Positions 33,980 to 44,359 of a DNA stretch of 64,000 nucleotides are shown piece by piece. Position 1 is the first letter of the stretch, and every line of letters begins with the position of its first letter. The translations under genes and the position numbers were made by a program. The notes below the pieces were generated by a model. That model worked only from the letters and a program-made list of their open reading frames with translations, was not told the DNA's origin and made no database searches. This DNA is from Saururus chinensis (taxonomy: Eukaryota; Streptophyta; Magnoliopsida; Piperales; Saururaceae). The DNA lies in contig CP141141.1 of NCBI GenBank assembly GCA_035235625.1, positions 12,955,968 to 13,019,967 of the forward strand. The letters run 5' to 3'.

Positions 33980-36558
33980 GTGGTGTGTTTGTGGTGTATG
34001 CGTGGTCGTCGCTCCTTACTCCCCCGATTAGTACCATTTGACCTTGAGCCTGAGCGGACATCTAGGAGAGCTGAGTTGCCCTCGACCTACATCCCTACAC
34101 CCCCAAACTCACCTACCAATTCCTCCACCCACACTACTTCTAGCCTCATCATGGATGAACATCAGTTAGTAGATGCACCACTTAAAGCTCTAAGGGAGTA
34201 TTACACTCCCAATGAGTACACCTCTCCTTCATGCATTAGGTTGCCAGCGGTCGCTGCCCAAAATTATGAAATTAAGCCCAATGTCATTCAAATGCTTCCA
34301 TCCTTTTATGGGCTTAATAATGAAAACCCGTATAGGCACCTAGATGACTTCTTAGAACTATGCACAACTTTTAAGCTCTCAAATTTAACCGATGAGGCTG
34401 TTAAACTTCGCCTTTTTCCTTTCACATTGAAAGATAAGGCTAAGGAATGGCTTCACTCATTAGAGCCAAACACTATCACAACATGGGCCCAAATGCAACA
34501 AGAGTTCCTTAAAAATATTTCCCCATAGGTAAGACCAACCAAATGAGAAAGGCCATAACCACTTTTGCCCAACTTCCCACTGAACAGTTCCATGAGAGTT
34601 GGGATAGACTTAAGGACCTTCTTATGAGGTGTCCTCATCATGCTGTCCCTAAGTGGCAATTAGTGCAACGTTTTTATGAGGGTCTTACTGAACAAAACCG
34701 TCATCTTGTTGATGCAAGTTGTGGGGGTACCTTTTTGCTAAAAAATGAAAATGAGGCATGGAAACTTTTTGAGGACTTGAGTGAAAATTCTCTTCAACAT
34801 GCTGCGTTGAATAGAAATGAGAGTGGATTATCTACCTTAAACAATGCCCCCTCTAGGGGTGGCTTGTATGAAGTCAAAAACCCATTAGACCTCTCCTCCA
34901 AAGTTGATACTTTGAGTAGGAAGCTTGACCTCCTTACGACTTCAACCCATCAGCCCACTCCCTTCACTCAAGATGCATGCACAATATGCCTTAGCCCAGC
35001 CCATACTATCATTGAGTGCCCCTCTGCTTCTCAATTTCCTGAGCTTGTCCAAGACCATGTGAATGCCACCCAATCCTTCCCTAGGGCTGAGAACAATCCA
35101 TTTTCAAATACATATAACCCTGGGTGGAGGAATCATCCTAACTTTTCTTGGCAGACACAAAACCAAGGGGTTATGGGTAACCAACCCCCTAGGCACCCAT
35201 TCCAAGTCCCACCAGCCCATATCCACCAACCTCAAGTGCAACCTCCATATGTCCAACCCAATAGGAGTCCAAGTTTTGAAGAAAAGGTCTTGAGTACCTT
35301 GCAAGGCCTTCAATCTCAATCCCAACTTCTCCACTCTCACACACAATCTATAGCAAAGTTAGAAGCCCAAATTGGACAACTAGCTAACGTTATTAACAAG
35401 AGAGATATGGGGACATTGCCAAGTCAACCCCTACCAAACCCTAAAGGTCAATTTCAGGTAGAGGGAGCTCCTCCCTCTAATGAACAAGTTAATTCCATAA
35501 TGACCCTTAGGAGTGGGAGGATTGTTGACAAGAGTGTTGGGGAGACACCAGTGACAGATGATAGGAGTGAGGAGTTAGAGAGGGCAACCCCTAATGAACC
35601 TCAAGTAGAAGTTAGTACACCACATGAGAAGGAGTTTGTATCTCTTTCCCCTTCCTCAGAGCCACAGTCTAAGACCACTTTTGAGGGATCTTATATCCCT
35701 AGGGCACCCTTTCCTCAGTGTCTTGACCTGGCCCCACCATTTAGAAAAAGCACAGCTAAGATGGATGATATTCTTGAGACTTTCAAACAAGTCAAAATTA
35801 ACCTCCCCCTCTTAGATGCCATTAAGCAAGTCCCTGCTTATGCTAAGTTCCTTAAAGACCTATGCACTCAAAAGCGTAAATCTAAGACTCATGTGTCTAA
35901 GAAGGTCTTTCTCACCGAACAAGTTAGCTCTCTTTTGAAGTTTGACACCCCACCTAAGTATAAGGACCCTGGAGTACCCACTATTTCTTGTGTCATAGGT
36001 GATCACTCCATCCATAGAGCCCTCCTTGACCTTGGTGCGAGTGTCAATCTACTCCCTTACTCGGTGTATGAGCAACTAGGGTTAGGAGAATTGCAGCCTA
36101 CATCAGTTACCTTGCAGCTAGCCGACCGTTCTGTGCGTAAGCCTCGAGGAGTCATTGAGGATGTCTTAGTGAAGGTTGATCGGTTCTTTTTCCCTGTTGA
36201 TTTTATTGTCTTAGATATGGAAACCGGTGCCAACCCCACATATCAGATTCCTATCATTCTAGGTCGTCCATTCCTTGCCACAGCTAATGCATGCATAAAT
36301 TGTAGGACGGGGGTAATGGAGATGACTTTTGGGAACATGAAAGTGCAACTAAATATTTTTGATGTGTCTAACCATTTGCCTGCAACTTCTAATGCTGAAT
36401 GTTTTATGGTAGACAATTTTAGATTTGATGCTTATGATAGAGGTCCATCTTTTGTAGCATCTGCCCATAATCAAGTCATGCCTTTTAATTTTTTTACATC
36501 ATCTTTTTGGAGACTTAAGAGAAGAGCCAATGCTAATATCTACCAGCCGCCCTGATAT
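33980..36558 (+). pseudogene. Gag plus aspartic protease of the retrotransposon, frameshifted
   Basis: The 5' part (33980-34531) opens with an Arg-rich N-terminus and enters the retrotransposon Gag domain (LPSFYGLNNENPYRHL, then a LKDKAKEWLHSL core), and stops at a TAG. The same domain resumes one frame back (34543-36558, 670 codons) with PHHAVPKWQLVQRFYEGL. The break is best explained by loss of one base in the A run at 34511-34515. Downstream, numbered from 34543: a CX2CX4HX4C zinc knuckle (C146, C149, H154, C159), a Pro/Gln-rich linker, then a retropepsin-like protease with the catalytic DLGAS at D496 and the IILGRPFLATA motif near residue 572. Gag would package the RNA; the protease would mature it. 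The frame ends after the protease, where autonomous relatives continue into reverse transcriptase. The exact N-terminal start (33980 or the Met at 33998) is uncertain. Confidence 0.85.
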
Positions 36559-38218
36559 ATTTGAGAATGTTGGCAATGTCTGGCTGAAGACAATAAACTT
36601 AGCGCTTCTTGGGAGGCAACCCATGTTTTTGATATATTTATTTTCCTTTTGTTTATTTTCTTTGCTTCATTTAGGCTTTATTTACTTATTTTCTCCGTTT
36701 TTTTTCTCATTATAGTTTTTCTTCTTTCATGAGATATAATACTTTAGGTTTGGGGGAATGCTCATCACTTATATTCATTTCTTTTCTCCAATCCTATGTA
36801 CTTCACTTTTCAGACTAGTGGATTAGTTATGCTTTCAGGTGATATCTTTCTTTTCCCTCTCTTACTTATTCTTGTCATTGTAATATATATTTTCTTTAAC
36901 ATTGAGGACAATGTTCAGTTTAGGTTTGGGGGTGTAGAAAGATATTTTTCTTTATTTTTCTTTTAGGATGTTTTAGAGTATTTTTTATTATTATTATTTT
37001 TCTTTTGTTTACTTTTAAGTAGGTTTTATAGCTTATTTTCTTTTAAAAGTATATGTCTGTTTTTAAAGAGATCAATTTCATGAAGAAAGTTCAAGTAATT
37101 AATTAAGTGATGAAAATGATTAAGTGAGTAATTTCTATTTTATTTTCATTATCTTGGATAATTGTGCTTATATTTTTAAATCACATTTCACACACATGAA
37201 ACTTGTAGGAATATAATTTTATGATTTATTACTTGTAATCTTAGTGGGATATCTTTAACTAAGCATATATTTTTGAAAACTTGGCAATTGAGTAATTTTT
37301 AATATTTTATGATAGATTTTTATGCTTAGCTTTTATTTGAAAAAAAAATGGGATAAGTGTGTATAAAAAAAAATGAAAAAAAAAAAGAAGTTGGAAAAAA
37401 AAATAGATTGAATGAAAAAAAAAATGATGAAAAAAAATAAAAATAAAGGTTTGTTTCTCTTTTTACTGAGTAACCGGACCTTGTGCCTAGGCAAGTATAA
37501 GGGATCGTGTCAAAAGGTGAAAAGTTGAGATAAATTCTTTTATGACTTACTTGGTTCTGTAGCCTTTATAGTTTGAGTTATTAAGCCTGAGGGGTGTTTC
37601 AACACCTAGTGCCTTGAGCCAACTGGATTAGGGACACTGGCCTAACGCTTGTTACATGGACTATTTAGAAAGCTTAATAGAACTAGGTATTGCACAAGTC
37701 ATATTTTGAAGAATATTATGCTCTTATTCCCTGAATTCAATTGAATTTGATGGCTATTACATGAGGGTTTATTATGAGGTGTTAAAGATGAAAGATTGTC
37801 ATTGTTATATTTTTTTAGTTAGTGAACTTTAATAAGCTTTGTTGATGGGTCACATAAGATATGCTTGTTAATAAAGATTGAAATTGTATGACTACAAAGT
37901 TTCTACACTTTATGTTTTTAAAATGTATATATGTAGTTGCACAATTATTTCTAAGATGAGGTTATAGAATGGATTATTCCTTACTTGAAAGTGATCAGAT
38001 CTTAATTGTTTACTTGTTTCAAGTATTTGTGGTTGGTTCTTTTTAAAAATAGTTATGTGTTTTTAAGAGAAGATTGTTTTTCAAATTTTTGTTTTCTTGT
38101 TTGTTTGTTTTATTTTTCTTAGGTTTAGATGTTTGTGGGTATCATTACTGCAAACCCTCACGAGACACAACTCGTCCAACTAGGGACACCTAGGGGTTTA
38201 AAGGCTTGTTGCATATGC
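36559..38218 (+). other. Non-coding 3' internal region of the Gag element
   Basis: No coding frame. It contains GCTTCTTGGGAGGCAACCC (36605-36623), a phrase I know from the region after gag in related plant elements, and two copies of TTTAGGTTTGGGGG (about 36742 and 36919) that resemble polypurine tracts. An A-rich low-complexity run is at 37340-37447. No purine tract abuts the 3' LTR, which fits a deletion at 38218. Confidence 0.6.
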
Positions 38219-39343
38219 TAAAGTGCGCTTATCGAAGTACTTGGACGATGTTTAAAATGATTAAAAATAGTCTTCACATGCTTTAAAGTGATTTGGACAA
38301 CTTTTCGGAGTTATAAACAAGTTAGAAATTAATATGGACACGAAGGAAAGCTTAATGAACAGAATATGAACAGTCCGGGAAAACAGAAACACTGTAGCCG
38401 ATCAATCGGGCATGTAGGGCGATCGATCGGCCTAACGCGCAGTTTCCTTGTTTGACCCAAATTCCAATCCTTTTCATATTGGACTTCTTCCTACGGAACT
38501 TATGCCTATAAAAAGACATATTTGGCTTCAAATTTGGGGGATTCCAGTAGATTTTAGGAGGAGAAAAAGGAAGAAGAAGATGGAAGAGAATTCAAAGCTT
38601 TCAATGGAGATTCAAGTGCTTTCTTCTACCATGGAAGGCTAGACTATTCTTTTACTTAGGAGTTGATGAAGCTATAGATAAGTTTCAGTTTCTTTTCTTT
38701 TTAATTTAGATCTCAGTTGTGAATGATGACAATTGTATGATATAGATTTCCTTTTTAATGGAAGAGCTTTTAATGTTTATTCAAGTCTATGTTGATTTAT
38801 TGTCTTGTAGATGATAGATTGATATGGTTTTGATATTTGCATCGATTCTAATTTCTGTGATTTAGATGAGATGATCATACAATAGTTTTAATGTTCAGAT
38901 AATTAATGACTTGGATGAGTTATACTAAGATTAGACGGGTCATGCCTATAGCTAGTTTAGTGTAGATGATCCGTGCTATTGTCGAAGATAGTTCATGCCA
39001 TGGAAGTTAATTAATGATTCTTTTTGAAGTAATTCTAGCTTGTAGCTGAGAATACCTTGTTCATGTTCACACTAGATTTAGATTAAAAGTTAAGGAATTG
39101 TTATGGTTCTATAGTGGATTCGATTTCCTAAGTAAATTCTATTAAATTAATCTCTTGCTTTTAAACTATTTGATTTCTTTCTTTTGCTTAATTTAAGTTT
39201 AAGTTGTTTTTAGTTTTTAAATCAGCAAATTCCTCTTTAGATTTAGTAATAACCCATCCGTCCCTGAGGTTCGACAACCCTTAAATACTTATCCTAGTAC
39301 AATTACCTTGTACACTTGCAAAGGGTTTAATTATAAACGATCA
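38219..39343 (+). repeat. Truncated 3' LTR of the Gag element
   Basis: 1125 bp corresponding to 32557-33681 of the 5' LTR at a constant offset of 5662, with no difference seen by eye. The first 232 bp of the LTR are missing and the upstream neighbour is internal sequence ending GCATATGC. Confidence 0.9.
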
Positions 39344-39647
39344 ACTATCAAGGCTACGCGCGCTAGGGTAGAGAGTATCATGGGAAGACTCTCTACTCTC
39401 TAGATCCTGGCGCCCCATGAGCACGGGTGGCTCTTCTATCCACAAGCACGAAATATTTTGAGATGATCTATGGAGAAGTAAGAGGTCGCTGCTTTGTACC
39501 CGCAGCAAGATTCTTATTAATATATATATGTCTGGTACATTTGTAGCGAGCCGTGAGAGCTTGCAAACCCTAGTAGCATCTTCGATACGTAGGAAGAAGC
39601 TCTAGGGGTGGTTTTGGGTGAGAGGCACACCCCGTTTTCATGGAAAA

Positions 39648-39684
<37 letters not shown>

Positions 39685-39731
39685 GAAACTACCATGTGTT
39701 TATTCATGCCTGATAGTATAAACTCCCCTAC

Positions 39732-39751
39732 TGAGTATTTTAAAATACTCA
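39732..39751 (+). promoter_or_regulatory. 20-bp palindrome module, E2 copy
   Basis: TGAGTATTTTAAAATACTCA, perfectly self-complementary, followed by CCACCCCCC, about 280 bp before the LTR 3' end. An identical copy is at 22252-22271 in E1. Related forms are in A1 (9686-9703), A2 (about 16917), A3 (about 61035), C1 (44839-44856) and C2 (41671-41690). Confidence 0.65.
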
Positions 39752-41387
39752 CCACCCCCCAGACTTTGCAGGATTCAACAAAGCTTAGTGTGCGGGTAGA
39801 CGGGCCTACTCCGAAGTTTTATCGATTGATTTCAAGGATTTCAACCGCATCAAAACGAGTAAGAACTCATTATTTTTTATCTTGTGTGTTTGTACACGGA
39901 TTGTGGTTCCTAGGGATACTACTATTTTAATATCGCATATGGTGATCGGCTCTAGTCGCGGGCCCAGGTAAACTCCGATATCTTTATGAAAAGAAAATTT
40001 TATTTGCTTTTAAAATCCCAGGGCGCGACAAAACGGCCGTGTAGGGCATTCGAACGGCTACACGACAGTTTTTGCTATTTTTGAAATTTATGCTCATTTC
40101 AATGTTTTACTCCATTTAGTGATTCTAATGGTTATGAGAGGTGTATTATGATGAAATTAGGCTACTAGAGGTGTAGAATTGATGATGAAAGTGTATGAAT
40201 TATGTTTAGATGTTGTCCTGTGACATCATATTATGTTGATAATCATACATGTTGATGTTGAAGTACCTTAAACTTGTGAATGTTGGTATTCTTATGAATA
40301 GAATATGTTTCCAGCAGGGATATTATGTGGAAAAGGGTGAGATGTATTCTCTTATAATGAGAATGGTTTATGGGTAATGGATGTGATCATGTTGTGGCTT
40401 AATGTGTTGAAGAATCATGTCGTGGGAGTGAATGTTCGATTTCACATGGATAGATTTAAGCTTTATGATGGATTTTAGTGTGATTTCAGTTAGAAATCAT
40501 TATTTTGAATGTGTTTAAGCATGCATATATTGTCTTATGAGTTTATGTCAAGCATTGGTCATGTGCTTAGAATATGCATGAATACACACACATATGGGGA
40601 ACCTACTAAGAAATTGTAGTAATTATGCCTTGATTATGATGCATGAGGGGACTGATTAGGACCACGTTCTATGTGTTAGAATCCACGTAGGTCTTGCTCA
40701 CGGATGTATCATGTTATTATGCATCATGGATCGGTGTTCATGGACGAAGTTTTACTGTTGGTTAACCGAAATTTAATCGATTGTATGCAATGCTTGAGAT
40801 TGCGTGCCGGATTAATCGCTCGGTGAATTAATCAAACTTGGTTGGTCCGAAAGGACATGTTTTCGATTTAAGTTCTTGTGTGGAACATGTATACTCCCCG
40901 GGGTTGAGTCTAGAGAAATGGAATTATGTGGGGGCGAGTTGTGTACTTGTCTTGCGGATTTGAGATTATTATTATGAGTGTCATCTGGACCCTGAGAATC
41001 CAGAGTGGTATGCCATGTGCACCCACTACCATGTGTTATATGGTTCCCTGTGTGGGAATCAGGCTCTCCCCTCCGCAGGAGATGTCCTTGGGTGAACACC
41101 CCTGTTCTAGATTCTCTGTGTGAGAATGGGACATCCTTGGCTAGGATTGTCCAAGGCGAGCAGCTTTAGGGATTGAAAACCCCGACTCTTTTGCATTTCC
41201 TGTGTGGAAATTTGATCGTGTCTTACCTTTGTGGCCTTGACCGTGTCTTACCTGTGTGGCAATGCTTGTGCTTACTCCTTGCTGGAGGCATTCACCATTT
41301 GTATTGATGCATGTCTATTATGAATGCTATGCATGATTGTGTATCATGTGTTTGACACGTTTGTCGTGCAGGGTGAATGAATTTGAT

Positions 41388-41575
41388 GTGATATGAATGC
41401 ATGATAAAAAATGGTGTGTTTGAGACACTATTATGGGGTTTTATGTGATATGAATGCATGATCAAAAATGGTGTGTTTGAGACACTATTATGCAAGTTTA
41501 TGTGATATGAATGCATGATCATGAATGGTGTGATTAAGACACTATTATGCAGGTTTGTGTGATATGAATGCAAGA
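41388..41575 (+). repeat. 57-bp minisatellite in C2, about 3.3 copies
   Basis: GTGATATGAATGC recurs at 41388, 41445, 41502 and 41559, an exact 57-bp spacing, with GGTGTGTTTGAGACACTATT inside the unit. C3 has a diverged relative (43140-43390) and C1 a 55-bp array. Confidence 0.85.
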
Positions 41576-42157
41576 GCAGAAAGTGGTATAGCATGTTAAT
41601 CTTAGATTTGATTTGCTTCATTGCCATGCCGTTGGGTCTTCTAGTGATTATAATTATATGCAAACCATTATTGAGTTTTATACTCACCCCACTTTCTTGT
41701 TTTGTTTTGGGGCTGCGTGGCGTGACACATAGACAGACAGGATCCTCTATATGAGGAAAGGTCGGAGAGAGCTTGGGAGTAGTCGTGGAGGCTCCTTGTT
41801 TTGCATGTCTCTTCGTTTATCTTATTTTGATGTTAGAACTTTGTAGATGATCCTTGTCTTAGATTTGCGAGATACTATGTTTTTAGTTTCTTTGAGACTT
41901 GTTTTGGAGTCAGGTGTGTGGCTATGAATTATTAGTATGTGGGTTTGAGATTATGGTTTAATTAGAGTTTAACTCTTTTGGTTCTATCTATTTACTCTTG
42001 CTCAAAGTAGTGCGTAAACTCCGTAAATTAGATTGCCCGTGGTTGGGGCACAAGTCTTCCACTATTTTTCGTCAATCATTTCAATCTGTCACCCCCGTGC
42101 ATTGGTTTGTCCCTTAGACTGGGTTCGGCTCGGGTCGGGCAATGCCGGGGCGTGACA

Positions 42158-44008
42158 GATGGGTTGTTCATAATGCATATTCCCATGTTGAGGATCGAAT
42201 ACTACTACCATGTACACATAATTGTGGGGGCAATTATGATAAATGTTGACACTTATGATGAGAAATGATGCATGTATGGCTGATGGGAGCATATTTCATG
42301 AGTAAAGATTTATGAAGTTATTACTCACGTATGTATCATGTTGCATGCATCATGAGATGGATTTATGAATAAGATTTATCGAGATTAGTCTGCTTGATCG
42401 ATTGCATACTATTGAGTGATATTGCTTGCTAGATTAACCAACTGATGACTTATCAAAATTGGTTGTTCTGAAAGGACATGATTTTAATTTGAGTTCCTAC
42501 TTGGAACTTGGATCCCCCCTAGATTGAGTTGAGTTGATTTGATTTGAATGCGGTTGAGATTTCTTGATAGAGTCATCTGAACCCTGAGAATCCAGAGTGG
42601 TATGCCTTTGTCTGGTTACTACGTGTTCTAGGTTTCCCTCGTGGAATTTGAACTCTTCCACTGCATAGATGTCCAGAGCAAACACACTGCTCTAAGTTTC
42701 CGTAAGGAATTCAGACGTTCCCAACTAGGACTGTCCAGAGAAACCGTCTAGAGAGAGCGGACTACTTTAGGTTTCTATAAGGAATTTGGACCTTCCTTTT
42801 GGATTGTCCAGAGTGAGCAGAGGGGCTGACTACCCCAAACACCCTAGGTATCTGTAAGGAATTTGGACTGTGCCTAGAGTAGACAATGCCCTAGGCTTTC
42901 AATTAGGAAATTGGACTATGTCCAGGGTGGGTGGTATGATTGTATATCTCTCTATGATGGAGACATTTACTATTATTAATGATGTATGTATATGAGATAA
43001 TATTATACCCAGTTTACACCAATTGTGTAGGAATAATTGAGATTATATGACACATGTGAATATGGTTTATTATGCATGAATTTGTATAGTGTAATTGAGA
43101 CATTTGTCATTGAGGGTAGATGATTTATGGATGAGAATTGAATATGCATGAATATGTATGATGTGTTTAAGATGTTTTTCATGCAGGGTGGTTAATTATG
43201 AAGATGCATGCATATGTATAGTGTGTTTCAGACACTTATTATGCAGGATGGTTGATTATGAACATGCATTAATATGTATGGTGTGTTGGAGACACTTTTC
43301 ATGCAGGATAGATTCTTATGAGTAGGAATGAATATGCATGAGGATGGTTAATGTGATGAGATACACTTATGTAGGATGGTTAATTGTGATTAAGTAGGTG
43401 AACAGAAATGAGTAAGTACGATGATATATTCTTAGAAACTTGGATGATATATGATGTGCTTGATGCCATGTGGTTTTTCTTTCAATTTTTTCATTTCAGC
43501 ATTCAAAACCTTACTAAGTTTTATGCTCACCTCAATTTTCTATGTTTTCTGTTTTGGGACTGCATAGTGCGACATGGAAACGATCGGGTCCCTTTGTATG
43601 AGGAGCATATGGAGAATGATCAGATGTAAGCAGGAGCCTAGAGAGACCTTACTATCTTTATGATTTACTCTGATGTTTTATTAGAACTTCATGTTTTGTT
43701 TGCTATGTTCTATACTCCTTTGCCTTGGTGGCTTTAGATTTGTTTCAGATATTATGAATAGAGTCACATGTGTTGGCTTGGTGTGATAAAGTTTGTGGGT
43801 TGAGACTTAAGGACTAATTTAGATTTTAAGGTCCTTTACATTTTACTTATTTCTCTTGCACAAAGTTAAAACAGTATGCTACTCCGTGTGTGTGTGTGGT
43901 ACCCATTAGAGGGGTCAAGTCTTCCACAACCTAACAATATGTCGCCCCCGTGTGCTTCGACAGTCCCTTGGACTGGGTTTGGGTCGGGTTAGGTGGGTGC
44001 CGCTTTTT
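42158..44008 (+). mobile_element. Family-C LTR 3' fragment (C3)
   Basis: Parallel in content and order to the right part of C2: the GGTTGTTCTGAAAGGACATG phrase, CATCTGAACCCTGAGAATCC, the 58-bp-type array (43140-43390), a CTAAGTTTTATGCTCACCTC module (43513-43532), and a GGACTGGGTTTGGGTCGGG tail at 43971. It lacks the terminal GGGCGTGACA: it breaks at about 44008 where D3 begins. C2 is inserted at its left side, so C3 is older. Confidence 0.65.
43140..43390 (+). repeat. Diverged minisatellite in C3
   Basis: About four units of 57-60 bp built on ATGCATGAATATGTAT, GTGTGTTTSAGACAC and TTATGCAGGATGG. Confidence 0.7.
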
Positions 44009-44359
44009 TTGTCATGTGCTCACACGCCTTCCCCTATAAATTCGGATTTTCGTTCAAACTTTCGGAGGAGTTTTCTGGGTCGTTCTGAGTCCGTTTTCGT
44101 CCGTTCAAAAGGCGCTTATAGCTGATTTAAGGTGTTCTATGCAATGAAAGTGTTCATTCCTTGAGCTGGCCACTTTATTAAGGGGGAACATCCTGGGGCG
44201 AGAGGAGACTCTATTCGTCACCCTTGAGCCTTGAAGAGAGAGAGAAGCTACCCAAAGCAAGAGGGGACTTCGTCCTCCATTGTCGAGCCACAATGAGGGA
44301 AGTAGCTCAGAATAGGGAGACCCCGTCCTCCACCAAAGGGCCTCACAATGAGAGAAACA

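Larger units (their letters stand above)
32325..39343 (+). mobile_element. Gag-only LTR retrotransposon (TR-GAG-like), young
   Basis: A 7019-bp element with a perfect 5-bp duplication ACTAT (32320-32324 and 39344-39348). It has a 5' LTR of 1357 bp, a tRNA-Asp primer-binding site, a Gag plus aspartic protease frame broken by one frameshift, then about 1.66 kb of non-coding sequence, and a 3' LTR that lacks its first 232 bp. No reverse transcriptase, RNase H or integrase is present, so it would need enzymes from an autonomous partner. The Gag-protease type resembles plant Ty3/gypsy elements of the Tat/Athila side; that placement is from motifs, not a tree. The shared 1125 bp of the LTRs looks identical by eye. 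Confidence 0.9.
30403..40030 (+). mobile_element. Family-E solo LTR (E2), split by a Gag-type retrotransposon
   Basis: The ends are TGTAACGACCGC and CAGGGCGCGACA; flanks GAACG (30398-30402) and AAACG (40031-40035) match at four of five bases. Without the inserted element the LTR is about 2.6 kb, reverse to E1. In order: dyad-rich block (30555-30715), expanded 21-bp array (30777-31080), TTGACACGTGTCAA (31084-31097), TATAAATAG (31120-31128), the inserted element, an AT dinucleotide run (39650-39680), and the perfect 20-bp palindrome TGAGTATTTTAAAATACTCA (39732-39751). Confidence 0.88.
29223..42157 (+). mobile_element. Family-C solo LTR (C2), split by E2
   Basis: The ends are TGTAAGGACTCTC and CCGGGGCGTGACA, with a perfect 5-bp duplication GATGG (29218-29222 and 42158-42162). 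Without E2 it is about 3.3 kb, near the 3537 bp of C1, which lies in the opposite direction. A TATA box ACTATAAAAGAG at about 29642 gives plus-strand promoter direction. The E2 insertion point falls inside a GATCGAACGGCCGTG motif region. A 57-bp tandem array is at 41388-41575 and the TTGAGTTTTATACTCACCCC module at 41671-41690. Confidence 0.85.

Noticed and set aside
34505-34535. Programmed -1 frameshifting in gag
   Set aside because: No canonical XXXYYYZ heptamer in the right frame and no obvious stem after it. A one-base loss in an A run explains it more simply.
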